Source: Pseudomonadota bacterium
GTDB lineage: Bacteria; Pseudomonadota; Gammaproteobacteria; Burkholderiales; UBA9220
Direction: 5' to 3'
Assembly (NCBI GenBank): GCA_021845865.1
Contig: JAJZVC010000025.1
Location: 1-41,027, forward strand
Length of the DNA: 41,027 nucleotides
The first letter of the stretch is position 1; each line of letters begins with the position of its first letter. Below, one piece after another: positions 15,811 to 24,023 of the stretch. The notes under the pieces were generated by a model. The model saw nothing but the letters and a program-made list of their open reading frames with translations, ran no database searches and had not been told where the DNA came from. Position numbers and translations under genes: made by a program.

Positions 15811-17037
15811 TTACAGGCCCATGTTTTCCGTCCAGGAAAGGGCATCCAGGTGCATGGCGTTGACCTGTTCTGGTTCGAGGGCGAGTTTTTCCGCCAACCG
15901 GGCGATTTGCCAGGTTTCCCCCGCCTCGCAGGCCTTGGATAGCGACAAGTAGGGCGTGTAGAGGCCATCCCGGCCAAGCATGGCGTCGCAGATGGGCTCC
16001 GGCAAGGAGACCTGCTCCAGCACCTTGTCCATGGGCATGTCGAGCAGCGTGTCCAGCAAGGAAAACACCCCGACGATGAAGAGGTTGTCGCTTTCGTAGC
16101 CGTTAAGGCGTTGCTGTCCCAGAAGCTCGGTGAGCCGGCCACGGGTGACGGCGGTCTTGACCAGCGCGGGGGCGCTTTCGTCGCCGGAGGTGACCAGCAG
16201 CAAGGTCAGCCAGCGGTAGAGCTGCTGGTAACCGAGAAGCGTGATGGCGCTGCGGATGGAGGGGATTTCCGTGCGCCGGTGCATGGCGGCCGAGTTGATG
16301 TAACGCAGGAGCCGATAGGACAGGGCCACATCCAATTTGAAAATCTGCTCGATGTCCTTCACCTCGGCATTCATGCGCACCTTGTTGAGCAGATCGAGCA
16401 CGTGCATCAGGGCGGGGTTGAGCGTTCTGGCGGACAGGTTCTCCGGTTTGGCGAAGTAATAGCCCTGAAAAAGCGAGATGCCGAGGCCCTTGCAATGGCT
16501 GAAATCGGCCCGGCTCTCGACTTTGGTGGCGATGACCCGCGGCGGGGACGGCAGGGCGGCGAAGCCCTCCAGCAAGGACGGAGCGAGTTGGGACGCTTCC
16601 AGTTTGACGTATTCGGCAATATTCAGCAGCGGCCGGTATTCTTCCGTCAGCAGGGAGTGGCCCAAGGCGAAACGGAAGCCTTTGTCCCGCAGTTTTCGGC
16701 ACAATTCCAGGGTTTCCTGGCGCAGGGGAAAGTTTTCCGGCAGTTCCAGGACAAACTGCCGGGCGGGAAGCAGGTCGATCAGGTCGCTTTTCAGCAGATG
16801 CAGGGAGATGTTGATAAACGCCAGCTTGCTGCCCAACAGCCAGGCCGTTCCCATGTTGGTGAGCGTATTCTCCAGGATGTTCACGTCCGCCCGCATGGCG
16901 TCGGTGATTCCGGCGGATTCTGCCGCCGCGTCGCGGCGGAAGAGGAGTTCGTAGCCGATGATGTCCTGGTGCTGATCGACGATGGGCTGGCGGGCGAGGA
17001 AAACCTTGTCCGACGACGGGGAGGCGAGCGGGATCAT
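15811..17037 (-). CDS. EAL-like/HDOD signalling protein (YuxH/COG3434 type)
   Basis: This 408-residue protein pairs an N-terminal EAL-like domain (about residues 10-195) with a C-terminal HDOD domain (about 200-395). The EAL signature reads YELLFR (Glu30-Leu-Leu), and the usual downstream metal-binding acidic motifs are not evident. It is therefore probably not a c-di-GMP phosphodiesterase; it may bind the nucleotide or act as an interaction platform, as proposed for this family. The start at 17037 overlaps the preceding regulator stop by ATGA; a longer in-frame reading to 17244 would run inside that gene and is not needed. It is the last gene of a four-gene run and the presumed output. Confidence 0.88.
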   Translation of the reverse strand: MIPLASPSSDKVFLARQPIVDQHQDIIGYELLFRRDAAAESAGITDAMRADVNILENTLTNMGTAWLLGSKLAFINISLHLLKSDLIDLLPARQFVLELPENFPLRQETLELCRKLRDKGFRFALGHSLLTEEYRPLLNIAEYVKLEASQLAPSLLEGFAALPSPPRVIATKVESRADFSHCKGLGISLFQGYYFAKPENLSARTLNPALMHVLDLLNKVRMNAEVKDIEQIFKLDVALSYRLLRYINSAAMHRRTEIPSIRSAITLLGYQQLYRWLTLLLVTSGDESAPALVKTAVTRGRLTELLGQQRLNGYESDNLFIVGVFSLLDTLLDMPMDKVLEQVSLPEPICDAMLGRDGLYTPYLSLSKACEAGETWQIARLAEKLALEPEQVNAMHLDALSWTENMGL

Positions 17038-17438
17038 GACGATTTTCCCCCGTCGAAGGAGGGACATTTTCCTTCGCCGGCCCTTTGGACCAGTCCCCAC
17101 AGGGCCGTGGGGCTGAAGGGCTTGACCAGATAGGCATCGGCCTGGGCGGCCCGTCCACGCTCCAGATCGGTGTGCTGCCCCCGCGCGGTGAGAAGAATGA
17201 CGCAGATATGGCGCCATTCCTTGCTCTGCTTGAGCTGTTCGCAAAGGGCGTAGCCGTCCATCTTGCCCGGCATCATGACGTCGAGGATCAGGATATCGGG
17301 GGGATTCAAATATATCTTGTCCAGGGCCGTGGAAGCATCGGTCGCCTCGTCCAGCAGGTAGCCCGTGGGCTCCAGCGTCAGCCGGACCAGGTGGCGGATT
17401 TCTGCGTGGTCATCAACGATCAGGACCCGGACCGTCAT
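17034..17438 (-). CDS. Single-domain response regulator
   Basis: This 134-residue protein is a stand-alone receiver domain. The acidic pair is in LIVDDHAEIRHL, the phospho-acceptor is Asp53 in DILILDVMMPGKMDG, the switch Thr is in ILLTARG, and the conserved Lys is in YLVKPFSP. It has no DNA-binding or enzymatic output. It probably relays phosphate or contacts a partner such as the EAL/HDOD protein encoded directly after it. Both ends overlap neighbours by ATGA. The start at 17438 is fixed by this overlap and by GGAGG just upstream. Confidence 0.93.
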   Translation of the reverse strand: MTVRVLIVDDHAEIRHLVRLTLEPTGYLLDEATDASTALDKIYLNPPDILILDVMMPGKMDGYALCEQLKQSKEWRHICVILLTARGQHTDLERGRAAQADAYLVKPFSPTALWGLVQRAGEGKCPSFDGGKSS

Positions 17439-19792
17439 GATGCCTCCTTCTCGATCGGCAGCCACAGGGTGACTTCCGTGCCTTGGCCGGGGGCGCTTTT
17501 AATTTCCACCTCGCCGGCGAAGATGTCCATGATTTCCTTGACCAGGGACATGCCGAGGCCGGTGCCGGGAATCTTGCCCGAGGCGTCGGCGCGGTAGAAA
17601 CGCTCGAAGATGCGTTTCACCTGCTCCATGGACATGCCGATGCCGTGATCGCGGACCTGGATGCCCAGCCACGGGCGGCCGCCTTGCTTGCGGGTCTGGA
17701 CGGACAATTCGATGGGCCCCATGCCCAAGGAGTATTTATAGGCATTGCTCAAGACATTGGTCAGCGTGAGCTGCATCTTTTCCGCGTCCACGGCAACGTG
17801 GGGCAACAGGTCTGGCAGGTTGGCGGTCACCTGACGGCTGTCGCCGGGAATCAGAAGTTCGGCCAGGGTATTGCGGATGATCGGCAGGATATCCTGGGTT
17901 GCGATATTGAAATCCTTGCCGGCGCGGGACTCGATCCGGGCCAGGTCGAGGAGCTCGTTGAGCAGGGAAACCAGATGGCCCGACTGGCGGTGGATGATGT
18001 CGACGATTTCCCGGTTCTTTTCGGGGGGGAACTCCCGTTTCAGCAGCAATTCGGAAAAGCCGAAGACGCTGGCCATCGGCGTCCGCAGTTCGTGGGCCGC
18101 CGTGGAGAGGAATTCGCTTTTCATCCGGTCCACCTCGCTCTCGTAGGTGATGTCGCGGAAGTAGCGCACGATGCCCAGTAGTCCACCGTTGTGGTCCCTC
18201 AGGTGGCGGGTGATGCACTTGAGGATGGTGAGGCGGGGACGCGAAAGGTGAATGAGGCACTCCGCCCCGTCTACTTCGGCGCAGTCGGTGACGCAGACGT
18301 TGCAGGGGTCCTGCATTTTGGCGAGGGATTGGTCGAGCTTGCCGGCTTCCTGGCCGATCAGCTTGCGCGCCTTGAGGCCGGTCATGCTTTCGAACGCGGG
18401 GTTGACGTAGCTGATCTTGCGCTGACGGTCGATGAAAACAAATCCGTCCGGACTGAGGGAGAAAATGGCGTCCATTTCCCGGGAACGCTGATCGAGGCGT
18501 TGTTGCGCCGCCTTGGTGTCGGTGATGTCGCGGCTCAGCCAGATCAGGGTTCCTTCGTCTTCCCGGAGATCGCGCAGGGGCACCACGACCGTTTCGAATA
18601 GCCGTTCCACGCCCTGCTTGTCGAGGGATTTCAACTCGCCGGACCAGCGTCCCCGTTTGCTCAAGCTGCGCCGCAGCGTCGGCAGTAGAGGCCGGTCGGA
18701 ATCGGCATTGCTGATAAAGTCGATGGGAGCGCCCAGCATGTCGAACTTGGAAAAACCGAATTTCTTTTCCGCCATGGGGTTGCAGTCGACGATCCGCCCT
18801 GTCTGGTCGGTGAGGATGACGCTGTCGGAAATGTTTTCGAATACCAGGGCCTGGCGGCGCAGCTCGACTTCCGCCTCCTTGCGCCACTGGTTGGTATGGT
18901 AGGCGGAAAGGAGGCTGCCGCAGGTTTCGAGGATGGGTTTGAGGAAGTCGCCGGTTTCTTCATCGTAGCCGCCCTTGCGGTTGGCCAGGCAGATCATGCC
19001 CACCGTTTGCGTGCCGTTGAGGAAGGGCAGGCCGATGAACGAGTCGATGGGCGGGTGGCCTTCCGGCATCTTGGTTCGGCGCGGGTCGATGGCGGGGATG
19101 TTGGAAATGACGGGTTTCCCGGTGCGGATGACCGAGCCGAGGATGGAGTTGAGGTTGTAGAACTCCATGCCGATGGGGGCGTTCTTGACATAGAACTCCC
19201 GGGATATCTTGTTCCAGAAGGAGCGGGAAACCACCTTGATCTTGAAGTAGGGGGAGCCGTCCTCCGTGTAGAGCGTTTCGGCGATAAGCCCGAACTCGCT
19301 TTGGGTCAGTTCCAGCACTGTTTCCAGCAGATCGCTGAAAATGGTTTGGGTCGGCATTTCCGACAGGAAGCGCGCCTGGGCCTGGCTGCTGGCGTCGATC
19401 AGCTTGGCGTAGGCGTGGAGCTTATCCTCGAGACGCCGCTTCTCGACGATGTTGTTCAGGGCCACATGGACGAAACTGGCTCTGCCGAAGCGAACCTTGC
19501 TGGCGTGGATTTCGACCGGAACGGGGCAGCCGTCCGCCCCTATCAATTCGGCTTCGGCGCGCGCCTCCTTGTTCTTGGCGCAGAGGTCGAGGCAGCGCTC
19601 GACGTCGGCGGGGGAAAGGAAGTGGCTGGAAAACACCGAGCCTTCAAGCTGCTGGCTTAGGACTCCGAAGAGCTCCTCGGCTTTGCGGTTGGCCTCCAGG
19701 ATGTGCCGATGGGCTCCGGCGAGAATGATTCCAGCGGTGGCCGAGCCGAGGAAAAAGGAATGATAGCGGTCTTGGGCGATGCCAACAGTCAT
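17435..19792 (-). CDS. Cytoplasmic multi-PAS/GAF hybrid-less histidine kinase
   Basis: This 785-residue sensor kinase has no membrane segment. Domains in order are PAS (about 10-125), GAF (about 145-300), PAS (about 315-430), PAS (about 440-555), HisKA with the phospho-acceptor His567 in STAAHELRTPMASVFGFSELL, and HATPase. The HATPase N box is LTNVLSNAYKYS, G1 is DHGIGM, and G2 is GTGLGMSL. The third PAS holds four cysteines, C497-x2-C500-x3-C504-x7-C512, unusual for a PAS domain and suggestive of a metal or Fe-S site. Flanking receiver genes on both sides overlap by ATGA, so it likely phosphorylates both the HTH regulator and the single-domain regulator. The signal is unknown; cytoplasmic redox is my best guess. 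Confidence 0.93.
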   Translation of the reverse strand: MTVGIAQDRYHSFFLGSATAGIILAGAHRHILEANRKAEELFGVLSQQLEGSVFSSHFLSPADVERCLDLCAKNKEARAEAELIGADGCPVPVEIHASKVRFGRASFVHVALNNIVEKRRLEDKLHAYAKLIDASSQAQARFLSEMPTQTIFSDLLETVLELTQSEFGLIAETLYTEDGSPYFKIKVVSRSFWNKISREFYVKNAPIGMEFYNLNSILGSVIRTGKPVISNIPAIDPRRTKMPEGHPPIDSFIGLPFLNGTQTVGMICLANRKGGYDEETGDFLKPILETCGSLLSAYHTNQWRKEAEVELRRQALVFENISDSVILTDQTGRIVDCNPMAEKKFGFSKFDMLGAPIDFISNADSDRPLLPTLRRSLSKRGRWSGELKSLDKQGVERLFETVVVPLRDLREDEGTLIWLSRDITDTKAAQQRLDQRSREMDAIFSLSPDGFVFIDRQRKISYVNPAFESMTGLKARKLIGQEAGKLDQSLAKMQDPCNVCVTDCAEVDGAECLIHLSRPRLTILKCITRHLRDHNGGLLGIVRYFRDITYESEVDRMKSEFLSTAAHELRTPMASVFGFSELLLKREFPPEKNREIVDIIHRQSGHLVSLLNELLDLARIESRAGKDFNIATQDILPIIRNTLAELLIPGDSRQVTANLPDLLPHVAVDAEKMQLTLTNVLSNAYKYSLGMGPIELSVQTRKQGGRPWLGIQVRDHGIGMSMEQVKRIFERFYRADASGKIPGTGLGMSLVKEIMDIFAGEVEIKSAPGQGTEVTLWLPIEKEAS

Positions 19793-20406
19793 TGCGTTCC
19801 TGTGGCTTTGCTGGCTCCGATGATGAGGCCCCGCACCAGGGACTCCAGTTCCGGGAAGGGAACCGGCTTGGAAAACACCGTGACGTCCTTGGGCAGGGCG
19901 GCGATGTCCTGCTTGCCGAGGCCGGTGACCACGACGATATGCATTCTCTGATGGCGCGGGTCGCGCTTCAGGTGGCGGATGAGCTCGAAGCCGTCCATGC
20001 CGGGCATTTTCAGGTCGGTGATCAGCAGGTCGGGGCTGGACTTGCCGATTTCGATCAGCCCTTCAAAGCCGTTGCTGGCCGTCAATACCTCGGGCTTGGA
20101 GTCCCAACCCTCGATGGTCATCTGGTAGAGCTTGAGGAGCGAGGGGTCGTCTTCCAGAACCAGCATGCGGAAAGGAGCGGCGGAGCGGGGGGCGTTCTTT
20201 TTCACCCGGTCTTCCATCAGCTTTTCCACCGATTGGACGGTGATGCGCCGATGACCGCCGACGGTTTTCCAGGCTTCCAGCACGCCACTTTCCACCCAAA
20301 GCTGAACTGTGCGCAAGGATACCCCGAGGAGCTGAGCAGCTTCGCGGGTGGAGCAGATATCACCGGTTGGCGTGAGGGCAGCGGACAGTTCTTTCATTTT
20401 TTTCAT
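19789..20406 (-). CDS. Response regulator with N-terminal excisionase/MerR-like HTH and C-terminal receiver
   Basis: This 205-residue protein has its domains in the reverse of the common order. Residues about 16-65 form an excisionase-type winged HTH (STREAAQLLGVSLRTVQLWVESG, then WKTVGGHRRI). Residues about 80-195 form a receiver, with VLEDDPSLL, phospho-acceptor Asp131 (LITDLKMPGMDG) and a conserved Lys in VFSKPVPF. It should be a phosphorylation-controlled DNA-binding protein. It opens the four-gene run and overlaps the kinase gene by ATGA, so the kinase is its probable partner. Start codons at 20406 and 20397 are both possible and neither has a good ribosome site. It lies 29 bp after mnmC on the same strand. 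Confidence 0.9.
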   Translation of the reverse strand: MKKMKELSAALTPTGDICSTREAAQLLGVSLRTVQLWVESGVLEAWKTVGGHRRITVQSVEKLMEDRVKKNAPRSAAPFRMLVLEDDPSLLKLYQMTIEGWDSKPEVLTASNGFEGLIEIGKSSPDLLITDLKMPGMDGFELIRHLKRDPRHQRMHIVVVTGLGKQDIAALPKDVTVFSKPVPFPELESLVRGLIIGASKATGTQ

Positions 20407-20432
20407 ATTACGTGCTTATGTCGCTTTGTCAA
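20405..20432 (-). promoter_or_regulatory. Candidate promoter overlapping the HTH-receiver start codon
   Basis: On the minus strand a perfect TTGACA (20427-20432), 16-bp spacer and TAATAT (20405-20410) lie between mnmC and the regulator. The -10 runs into ATG 20406, so a transcript from here would begin near ATG 20397 with almost no leader. Another TTGACA lies at 20439-20444. Confidence 0.4.
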
Positions 20433-20435
20433 TGT

Positions 20436-22415
20436 TCATGTCAAAACGGCGCTTCCGGCCTGTTTTGCCCGTATCAGGCTTCGCAGCAGGAAACGGCTGG
20501 GGTGGATGGCCGGCACCAGGGAGGAGGGCAGGGGCAAAGGTTCGCCGCCTATCTGCGAGGCCAGCAGTTCGGCCGCAATGGGGGCGGTCAGCATGCCTCG
20601 GGAGCCGTGGGCCGCGTTGATGTACAGCCCCTTGCGCCAAGGCGCCGGATCGTTGAGCTTGCGCTTGGCATCGCGGGTGAGGGGGGCATAGAGGACGTTA
20701 AAGCGTTCTGCGTCCACAATGCCGCCGACAAGGGGAAGGTGGTCCGCGGCTACCGCGCGCAGCGAAGCGCGGCCGGCCAAACTTGAGATGTCGAGGCGTT
20801 CCGTCTCCAGGGCGGCATACAGGGCGGGTGCCAGGGTGTTCAGATTGCTGAGATTCGTTTCATGGTCGGAGGCGGTAACGCCGAGATGGCCGTCGAAGGG
20901 GGCATAGGTCGCTCCCAGGGTGTGCGCCATGCCGCGAGGCGGGGCGATATAGCTTTCTCCGCAGAGCACCGTGGACAAACGGCGGCTTGCCGTCGTGGCG
21001 GGCAAAACGGTGACCTGTCCCCGGTTGCCGCGGATGGGGAGGTAGGATGTCTGATCGAAGGCCGCGGCGTTGCCCGCGGCGGCGAATACCACCAGGTCCG
21101 CCTGTGTCAGTTCCCCTCCTTGGCCCATGAGATGCCAGCCTGAATCGTCCTGATGCAAAGCGATAGCTTCGGCGGTATGCAAAACCCGGATACCCTTGTT
21201 TTCGGCGAGGGCCGCGACCAGGGCCGGGGGGTGAATCCAGCCGCCGTCGGGAAAGAAGAGGCCGCCTGTCCGCAGGGGAATGGCGGCCAGCTCGGAAGCT
21301 TCCGCTGCGCTGACCGGGCGCATCAGGCCTTCCCCGTAATCGGTGGCGGCCAAGGCCTGCAGGCGTTTTCCTTCCGCCTCGTCATAGGCCAGTTGCAGCA
21401 CCCCGCAGGCGGCGCGAACTTGGCCGTCGGCAGGCAGGAGACCATCCAGAAGGCGCAGGGTGTGGCCATAGCCCGCAAGGGTCAGGCGGGTGAGGGGGGT
21501 GGGGGGGGGGGACAGCTTGGCGTAGAGAATTCCTTGGGGGTTGCCCGATCCTTCTGCTGCCAGGGTTCCGTGGCGCTCGACGAGGCAGACTTCCCAGCCT
21601 CGTTCAGCCAGGGCGGCAGCCGTCGCTGCCCCGGCGATGCCGCCGCCGATCACGGCGGCTCGGCCGGTTTCCAATGGCGGCGGAGAGGCATGCCAGGGCG
21701 CTTGCCAGGGGCGTTCGGGCTTCCGTGCCAGCTGGCCACAGAGCATTTCCCGTTTTCGCCCATGGCCCTTGGCTTTTTCGACGGCGAAACCGGCCTCCTC
21801 CAGTCCGCGCTTGACCGCCCCGGCGCTGGTGAAGGTGGCAAAGGTGGCCTCGGGGGCAGAGAGCCGGGCCATGGCCTGAAAAAGGTCGGGGCGCCACATG
21901 TCCGGGTTTTTCGCCGGGGCGAAGCCGTCGAGAAACCAGGCGTCCACGGTCATGTCGCAGAACGGCAGGGTTTCCATCACGTCGCCAATCAGCAGGGTCA
22001 GGGTGATGCGCCCTCCCGCCAGGGTAAGGCGGTTCCAGCCGCGGAAAAGATATCGGTATTGCTGGAGAAGTTCTTGGGAAAGATCGGTCAGTTCAGGCCA
22101 CAGGCCCAGGGCGCGAGCCAGGTCGGTGGCCGAGAGGGGGTGCTTTTCGCAGCTGACAAAATGCAGCCGTGCGGCGGCGGGCGCGTGGCGTTCCCATTCC
22201 TGCCAGGCGCACAGAAAGTTGAGACCGGTGCCGAAGCCGGTTTCGCCGATCACGAACGAGCCACGGCGGGGGAGCTTACGCCAGCGCTCGGTCAACCGAT
22301 TGTGGTTTAAAAATACGTGATGCGTTTCCTCCAGGCCCGATTCCCGGGAGAAATAAACATCGCCGTAGTGGGCGGAGAGGGGCTGGCCGTCAATCCACTG
22401 AAGAGACGGGGTCAC
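20436..22415 (-). CDS. mnmC: Bifunctional tRNA 5-methylaminomethyl-2-thiouridine biosynthesis protein MnmC
   Basis: This 659-residue enzyme completes the mnm5s2U modification at wobble position 34 of several tRNAs. The N-terminal part (about 1-245) is the SAM-dependent methyltransferase, with VIGETGFGTGLNFLCAW and DAWFLDGFAPAKNPDMW. The C-terminal part (about 260-659) is the FAD oxidoreductase, with the dinucleotide-binding AAVIGGGIAGAATAAALAERG and a closing GSRGMLTAP. Length and domain order match the fused MnmC. The GTG start has GGGGGAAA upstream. Oddity: the coding strand carries an 11-C run near codon 302 (KLSPPPTPL), a potential slippage site. The signalling operon follows 29 bp downstream. 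Confidence 0.96.
   Translation of the reverse strand: MTPSLQWIDGQPLSAHYGDVYFSRESGLEETHHVFLNHNRLTERWRKLPRRGSFVIGETGFGTGLNFLCAWQEWERHAPAAARLHFVSCEKHPLSATDLARALGLWPELTDLSQELLQQYRYLFRGWNRLTLAGGRITLTLLIGDVMETLPFCDMTVDAWFLDGFAPAKNPDMWRPDLFQAMARLSAPEATFATFTSAGAVKRGLEEAGFAVEKAKGHGRKREMLCGQLARKPERPWQAPWHASPPPLETGRAAVIGGGIAGAATAAALAERGWEVCLVERHGTLAAEGSGNPQGILYAKLSPPPTPLTRLTLAGYGHTLRLLDGLLPADGQVRAACGVLQLAYDEAEGKRLQALAATDYGEGLMRPVSAAEASELAAIPLRTGGLFFPDGGWIHPPALVAALAENKGIRVLHTAEAIALHQDDSGWHLMGQGGELTQADLVVFAAAGNAAAFDQTSYLPIRGNRGQVTVLPATTASRRLSTVLCGESYIAPPRGMAHTLGATYAPFDGHLGVTASDHETNLSNLNTLAPALYAALETERLDISSLAGRASLRAVAADHLPLVGGIVDAERFNVLYAPLTRDAKRKLNDPAPWRKGLYINAAHGSRGMLTAPIAAELLASQIGGEPLPLPSSLVPAIHPSRFLLRSLIRAKQAGSAVLT
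21494..21511 (-). repeat. Homopolymeric C tract within mnmC
   Basis: The plus strand has G6-T-G11, so the coding strand reads C11-A-C6 and encodes Pro-Pro-Pro-Thr-Pro at the start of the oxidoreductase half. The 11-base run is long for a housekeeping gene and could slip in replication or sequencing. Confidence 0.9.
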
Positions 22416-22757
22416 GAGTTTCCCCCAAAAGGGGCAAGGGATGCTGCCATGATCTTCGCTGGGTCAATCCGTTGTTTTGGCCTCTATTGTATTCAATCTT
22501 GGCGGCGGCGAAAAACCCATTGTTGTAACAATTCTTTTCCAGTTCGCCGATGAGCGGGGTGGCCTGCTCAAGGCTGGTATTCCGGCTACGGCCGCCATTG
22601 GCAGCCGCGCCGGCAGCGGATCGAGCAGGTTGAGAAGAGGGATGAAGGGCGATGCCGCGCTGCGGGAGGAGGTTTTAGCTACCTATTCGGCGATTGGCTG
22701 GCGGACCCCATCCTGAGCGTGGATTCCTAGTACGTGCCCTATCCGTGCTGGTCCGTT
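22416..22757. other. Gene-free stretch between mnmC and the MgtC/DUF4010 gene
   Basis: About 340 bp without a convincing gene. It holds the mnmC ribosome site near 22420 and a 14-bp dyad, ATTGTT-GT-AACAAT, at 22519-22532. A short plus-strand frame at 22477-22716 has no ribosome site or family resemblance. No terminator is clear for the gene ending at 22758. Confidence 0.6.
22519..22532. promoter_or_regulatory. 14-bp palindrome upstream of mnmC
   Basis: ATTGTT and AACAAT are perfect 6-bp arms separated by GT, about 100 bp upstream of the mnmC start codon. It has operator form, but no regulator is known and only one copy was noticed. Confidence 0.3.
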
Positions 22758-24014
22758 TCAGAGAAAAAACAGGGCGAGGCCGGATCCGGCGCCGATGGCC
22801 AGCAGCCCTGCGGTACAGCGGTACCCCAGTTGCTTGCCGCCGACAAAAAACACCACCGACAGTTTGAAGGCCAGGTTGGCGATCAGCGCCAGGGTAATGG
22901 CGGTGACCGTGTCATCTACCGCCAGCCTGCCGGTATTGAAGAGCCGAAGGCTGGTCAGGGTGATGGCGTCCACGTCGGTGATGCCCGAGACCAGCGCCAC
23001 GGTGTAGATGCCCTTGCTGCCGGCGTAGTCTTGCAGCCAGGCGGCACAGAACAGCACCACGGCATAAAGCAGGCCGAAACCGATGGAAGTGCGCAACTCG
23101 GTGGGGTTCTTGATTTCGGGCAGGGGGATGTCGCGGGACGCCGGCAGCTTTTTCCACCAATAGGCGGCCACTGCCAGCCCGGTAACCATCCCGCTGGCCA
23201 GCACCGGCAGCAGGGACGGCAGAATCGACGGGCAGATGGCGGCGCTGACCATGGACAGGCGGATTTGCACAACCAGGTTGGCGAGGAGGATGACGATCAC
23301 CGCCATTTGCCCCAGGCTCTCGTTTACCCGGCCATGGCGGGCGTAGATCAGGGTGGTGGCGGTGCTGGAGGCCATGCCGCCGAGGATGCCGAGGAGAGGA
23401 GCGCCGTAGCGCTGCCCGGCCAGTTTCAGGGAAACATAACCCGCCAGGGACAAGCCGGAGATCAGCACCACCATGAGCCAGATCTGATGAGGGTTCAAGG
23501 CGCTGTAGGGGCCGAATTCCTCATCGGGCAGAATGGGCAGGATGATGAAGGACAGCACGGCGAACTGGAGGATCGACAGGATGTCGCGGCGCGACAGGCT
23601 CTGGGAGAGGCCGCGCAATTCCGGCTTGAAGTAGAGCAGAACGGTGGAGACAATGCCGATCATCACCGCCAGGGTGCTGTAGCCGTACCAGATGATGGCC
23701 CCCAGGCCGTAGCACACCAGCAGGGCGGCGACCGTGGTGGTGCCGGGGTCCGCGTCGTCGGGGTTGCGCAGGTAGGCGGCGGTGATGAAGAGGCCGACGA
23801 CGACGAACCCCGCCGCCAGCACGAGGGGGGAATCCGCCTTCTGGGCAATCATGGCGGTCAGGGTGCCGAGCAGCGACACCAGCGTAAAGGTGCGCAAACC
23901 GGCCTTCGCCGCCGGGCTGCGTTCCCGTTCCAGGCCCATGAGGAGGCCCAGGGCCAGGCTGGTGACGAAGGCGGCGAGGCCGTTGAGAGCGGTATCTTGG
24001 GCGAGTGCGTCCAT
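22758..24014 (-). CDS. MgtC/SapB-DUF4010 membrane protein
   Basis: This 418-residue, very hydrophobic protein has about 11-12 membrane segments. The N-terminal part resembles MgtC/SapB (SLALGLLMGLERERSPAAKAGLRTFTLVSLLGTLTAMIA). The rest matches the DUF4010 family (GGMASSTATTLIYARHGRVNE, ALVSGITDVDAITLT). The function of this fused family is not established; roles in ion homeostasis or transport are suggested by the MgtC part only. It begins 9 bp after recJ on the same strand and is probably the third gene of the RpfE-type/recJ run. It has no clear terminator. Confidence 0.88.
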   Translation of the reverse strand: MDALAQDTALNGLAAFVTSLALGLLMGLERERSPAAKAGLRTFTLVSLLGTLTAMIAQKADSPLVLAAGFVVVGLFITAAYLRNPDDADPGTTTVAALLVCYGLGAIIWYGYSTLAVMIGIVSTVLLYFKPELRGLSQSLSRRDILSILQFAVLSFIILPILPDEEFGPYSALNPHQIWLMVVLISGLSLAGYVSLKLAGQRYGAPLLGILGGMASSTATTLIYARHGRVNESLGQMAVIVILLANLVVQIRLSMVSAAICPSILPSLLPVLASGMVTGLAVAAYWWKKLPASRDIPLPEIKNPTELRTSIGFGLLYAVVLFCAAWLQDYAGSKGIYTVALVSGITDVDAITLTSLRLFNTGRLAVDDTVTAITLALIANLAFKLSVVFFVGGKQLGYRCTAGLLAIGAGSGLALFFL

Positions 24015-24023
24015 GTTTTCAGT

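Noticed and set aside
17038-17244. Upstream extension of the EAL/HDOD gene
   Set aside because: It lies inside the response-regulator gene and reads as Arg/Gly-rich shadow sequence; the ATGA overlap marks the start.
22477-22716. 79-codon plus-strand frame in the mnmC/DUF4010 gap
   Set aside because: No ribosome site, no signal or domain, and composition unlike real small genes here.
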